Positions 14,276-15,564 of a stretch of 15,564 nucleotides of DNA are shown here, in pieces. The notes under the pieces were generated by a model, which did no database searches, had not been told where the DNA came from, and saw only the letters and a program-made list of their open reading frames with translations. Every line of letters begins with the position of its first letter. Positions within the stretch are counted from its first letter, which is position 1. This DNA comes from Patescibacteria group bacterium (lineage in GTDB: Bacteria; Patescibacteriota; Minisyncoccia; UBA6257; 2-01-FULL-56-20), in NCBI GenBank assembly GCA_025054755.1, contig JANWZH010000011.1, positions 1 to 15,564 of the forward strand, given 5' to 3'. A program made the position numbers and the translations under genes.

Positions 14276-14347
14276 GGGCCAGTAGTTCAGTGGCAGAACG
14301 CCGCTTTTGCAAAGCGGAGGTCAGGGGTTCGACTCCCCTCTGGTCCA
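14276..14347 (+). tRNA. tRNA-Ala(TGC)
   Basis: Cloverleaf: acceptor GGGCCAG/CTGGTCC with A73 and the alanine-specific G3-U70 pair, anticodon stem CCGCT/AGCGG with loop TTTGCAA (anticodon TGC), T arm AGGGG-TTCGACT-CCCCT. CCA is not encoded. It is closely similar to tRNA-Ala(GGC) at 13538 in the acceptor, D and anticodon arms, so the two probably arose by duplication. Confidence 0.96.
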
Positions 14348-14460
14348 CAAAAAATATCTATTAAACATAATTTATTATATTTTTTTAAAAAAATCTTGTA
14401 ATTTTTTAATTCAATCTAATATATATTTACAATTTATTATTAATCAATTATAAAATTTAA

Positions 14461-15189
14461 CTATTTGTATTTTCCACATAAAGCATTCCATCTAACTTTT
14501 AAAAGTTCTAATAAAACAGAAATATAGGCTGATGGCTTAACTTTAGAATCAGCTGAATTGTTCCAAATTACCGGAACTTCTTTAATTTTATATCCTAATT
14601 TGTTTGCGATATATAAAATTTCAAAATCAAATCCCCAACGCATTATAGTTTGTCTTTCAAATATTGGTTTAATTGCATAATTTGCAAAAGCTTTAAAACC
14701 TCTTTGAGTATCATAAATTTTTAAACCCAAAAATAATCTAATTAATAATTTCCCAAAATGACCCAAAAATCTTCTATAAAAACCCGCTTGTTCATTAATT
14801 TTTGCTCCCTCTATTTCAATTGAACCTATAACAATATCATAATCTTTTTCAAACCAAGGCAAAAAATTATCAAATTGATCAATTGTTGTAGAATTATCTG
14901 CATCCATAAATAAACAATATTTACCTCGAGCTTGAAGCATGCCTTGTTTTACTACATAACCTTTGCCGTTATTTTCTTTATTATCAATTAATTTTAAGTT
15001 TTTAATTTTAGAAATTAAATTATTAACAACTTCAGAAGTTTTATCATTTGATCCATCGTTAATAACTAAAATTTCATAAGTCCAATTTTTATTTTTTAGT
15101 TTTTTATCAATATCTAAAAGAGTTTGAGTTATTCTATGTTCTTCATTATAAGCTGGAATAATAATTGATAAAAAAATTTGTTCATTCAT
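14461..15189 (-). CDS. family 2 glycosyltransferase, polyprenyl-phosphate sugar synthase type
   Basis: 242 residues, GT-A fold. IIIPAYNEE (9-17) and INDGSNDKT (43-51) bind the nucleotide sugar. GKGYVVKQG (75-83) and MDADNSTT (95-102, with the D-x-D-like metal site) follow. The signature YDTQRGFKAF (159-168) and WGFDFE (185-190) place it near the dolichyl/undecaprenyl-phosphate glucosyl- or mannosyltransferase group (ALG5/DPM1-like), which makes lipid-linked sugars for surface glycans or glycoproteins. There are no C-terminal membrane helices, so it is a soluble or peripheral cytoplasmic enzyme. Sugar and lipid cannot be told from sequence. Candidate promoters lie at 15196-15224 and slightly upstream; the nearer one would give a leaderless mRNA. 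It is a single-gene unit between tRNA genes. It could serve glycosylation of the Ser/Thr/Asn-rich surface proteins in the window; that is speculation. Confidence 0.88.
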   Translation of the reverse strand: MNEQIFLSIIIPAYNEEHRITQTLLDIDKKLKNKNWTYEILVINDGSNDKTSEVVNNLISKIKNLKLIDNKENNGKGYVVKQGMLQARGKYCLFMDADNSTTIDQFDNFLPWFEKDYDIVIGSIEIEGAKINEQAGFYRRFLGHFGKLLIRLFLGLKIYDTQRGFKAFANYAIKPIFERQTIMRWGFDFEILYIANKLGYKIKEVPVIWNNSADSKVKPSAYISVLLELLKVRWNALCGKYK

Positions 15190-15195
15190 ATTAAG

Positions 15196-15224
15196 ATTAT
15201 AATTTAATTTAATTATAATTTAAA
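15196..15224 (-). promoter_or_regulatory. candidate promoter of the glycosyltransferase gene
   Basis: TTTAAA (15224-15219) and TATAAT (15201-15196) on the minus strand are separated by 17 bp. The predicted start is at about 15189-15190, the A of the ATG, so the mRNA would be leaderless. A second TATAAT (15217-15212), with TTGCAA 16 bp upstream (15239-15234), is an alternative that would give a ~16-nt leader. Confidence 0.45.
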
Positions 15225-15233
15225 TATATAAAT

Positions 15234-15262
15234 TTGCAAAACTTAAAAATATTAATTAAAAT
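15234..15262 (+). promoter_or_regulatory. candidate promoter of tRNA-Gln
   Basis: TTGCAA (15234-15239) and TAAAAT (15257-15262) are separated by 17 bp, with a predicted start about 24 bases before the tRNA. TTGCAA is palindromic and may also serve as -35 box of the divergent glycosyltransferase promoter. Confidence 0.4.
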
Positions 15263-15292
15263 CAAATTAGATTTTTAATTAATAAATTAAAT

Positions 15293-15366
15293 TGCCGGGT
15301 CGTCTAATGGTAGGACACGGGCCTTTGGAGCCTGGAATCTTGGTTCGAATCCAAGCCCGGCAGCCA
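15293..15366 (+). tRNA. tRNA-Gln(TTG)
   Basis: Cloverleaf: acceptor TGCCGGG/CCCGGCA with U1 and G73 as usual for glutamine, anticodon stem CGGGC/GCCTG with loop CTTTGGA (anticodon TTG), T arm CTTGG-TTCGAAT-CCAAG. The CCA end is encoded (15364-15366), unlike in the other four tRNAs of the window. Confidence 0.95.
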
Positions 15367-15435
15367 ATTTGTAAAGTTTTATTTTTTCCTGTGCTAGCTT
15401 ATAAAATTTAACGAATTGTAACATATCTTATTATT

Positions 15436-15564
15436 TCAAAGTCTAAAACTATCAAAATATTTTTCTGGTTTTAAACTAAATCTTTGAACATTTAAATATT
15501 TTTTGACTCATCTACCACACAAACATTAATTTCACTAATTTTATTAAGTTCATCTATCGGTTTA
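15436..15564 (-). CDS. 3' end of an unidentified gene, apparently frameshifted
   Basis: The frame from the right edge encodes KPIDELNKISEINVCVVDE and then SKNI before a TAA at 15492-15494. If one A is added to the six-A run at 15499-15504 (minus strand), the frame continues as SKKYLNVQRFSLKPEKYF and DSFRL to a TGA at 15436-15438, with natural-looking composition. Too little is present to identify a family. It may be a normal gene ending at 15492, a frameshifted gene, or a homopolymer sequencing error. It is convergent with tRNA-Gln. Confidence 0.35.

Noticed and set aside
14379..14394. ATTTTTTTAAAAAAAT palindrome as a terminator between tRNA-Ala and the glycosyltransferase gene
   Set aside because: It has no GC stem and no loop; such AT palindromes are frequent by chance in this composition.
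39..15189. Alternative genetic code with TGA as Gly (Gracilibacteria/SR1 type)
   Set aside because: None of the long genes contains internal TGA codons, and TGA ends the genes at 3881 and 14235 in sensible positions.

Overview
The window is very AT-rich. It carries five tRNA genes, a minimal-looking peptidoglycan pair (murG, murB) and a long run of AT-rich genes for secreted or membrane-anchored beta-sandwich proteins. Gene content (cohesin-domain proteins, a dockerin protein, a very long repeat protein, SD-poor translation starts) suggests a Candidate Phyla Radiation bacterium (Patescibacteria, most like Parcubacteria/Paceibacteria). That placement is inference from gene style; no rRNA or other marker is present. 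The standard bacterial code fits: all long reading frames close without needing TGA as a sense codon.

Layout. 39-974 (-) is murB. 975-1258 is a compact regulatory block: two divergent consensus promoters drive a ~100-nt structured RNA (or murB leader) on the minus strand and a ~100-nt RNA ending in a strong terminator on the plus strand. The two RNAs share a 15-nt and a 13-nt block that are reverse-complementary between them. From 2402 back up to 7582, all on the minus strand, lie murG, two cohesin-type membrane proteins, one dockerin protein, one DUF916/WxL-like membrane protein and a small secreted beta protein interrupted by an in-frame stop. Upstream of these (7704-13251, -) is a two-gene unit: a 607-residue single-pass membrane protein and a 1243-residue secreted protein with five ~170-residue repeats, whose last domain is a paralog of the small interrupted protein.

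13321-15366 is a tRNA cluster: Ser(CGA) and Arg(CCT) on minus, Ala(GGC), Ala(TGC) and Gln(TTG) on plus. Within it are a membrane-anchored coiled-coil protein on plus and a family 2 glycosyltransferase of the polyprenyl-phosphate-sugar type on minus. The right edge holds the 3' end of an unidentified, apparently frameshifted minus-strand gene.

Functional reading: 2440-13251 looks like one cell-surface locus. Membrane-anchored cohesins could capture the dockerin protein, while the WxL-like and repeat proteins build the exterior layer. murG and murB supply wall precursor synthesis at its downstream end. Good sigma70-type promoters can be read in front of most units, several of them so close to the ATG that the mRNAs would be leaderless or nearly so.
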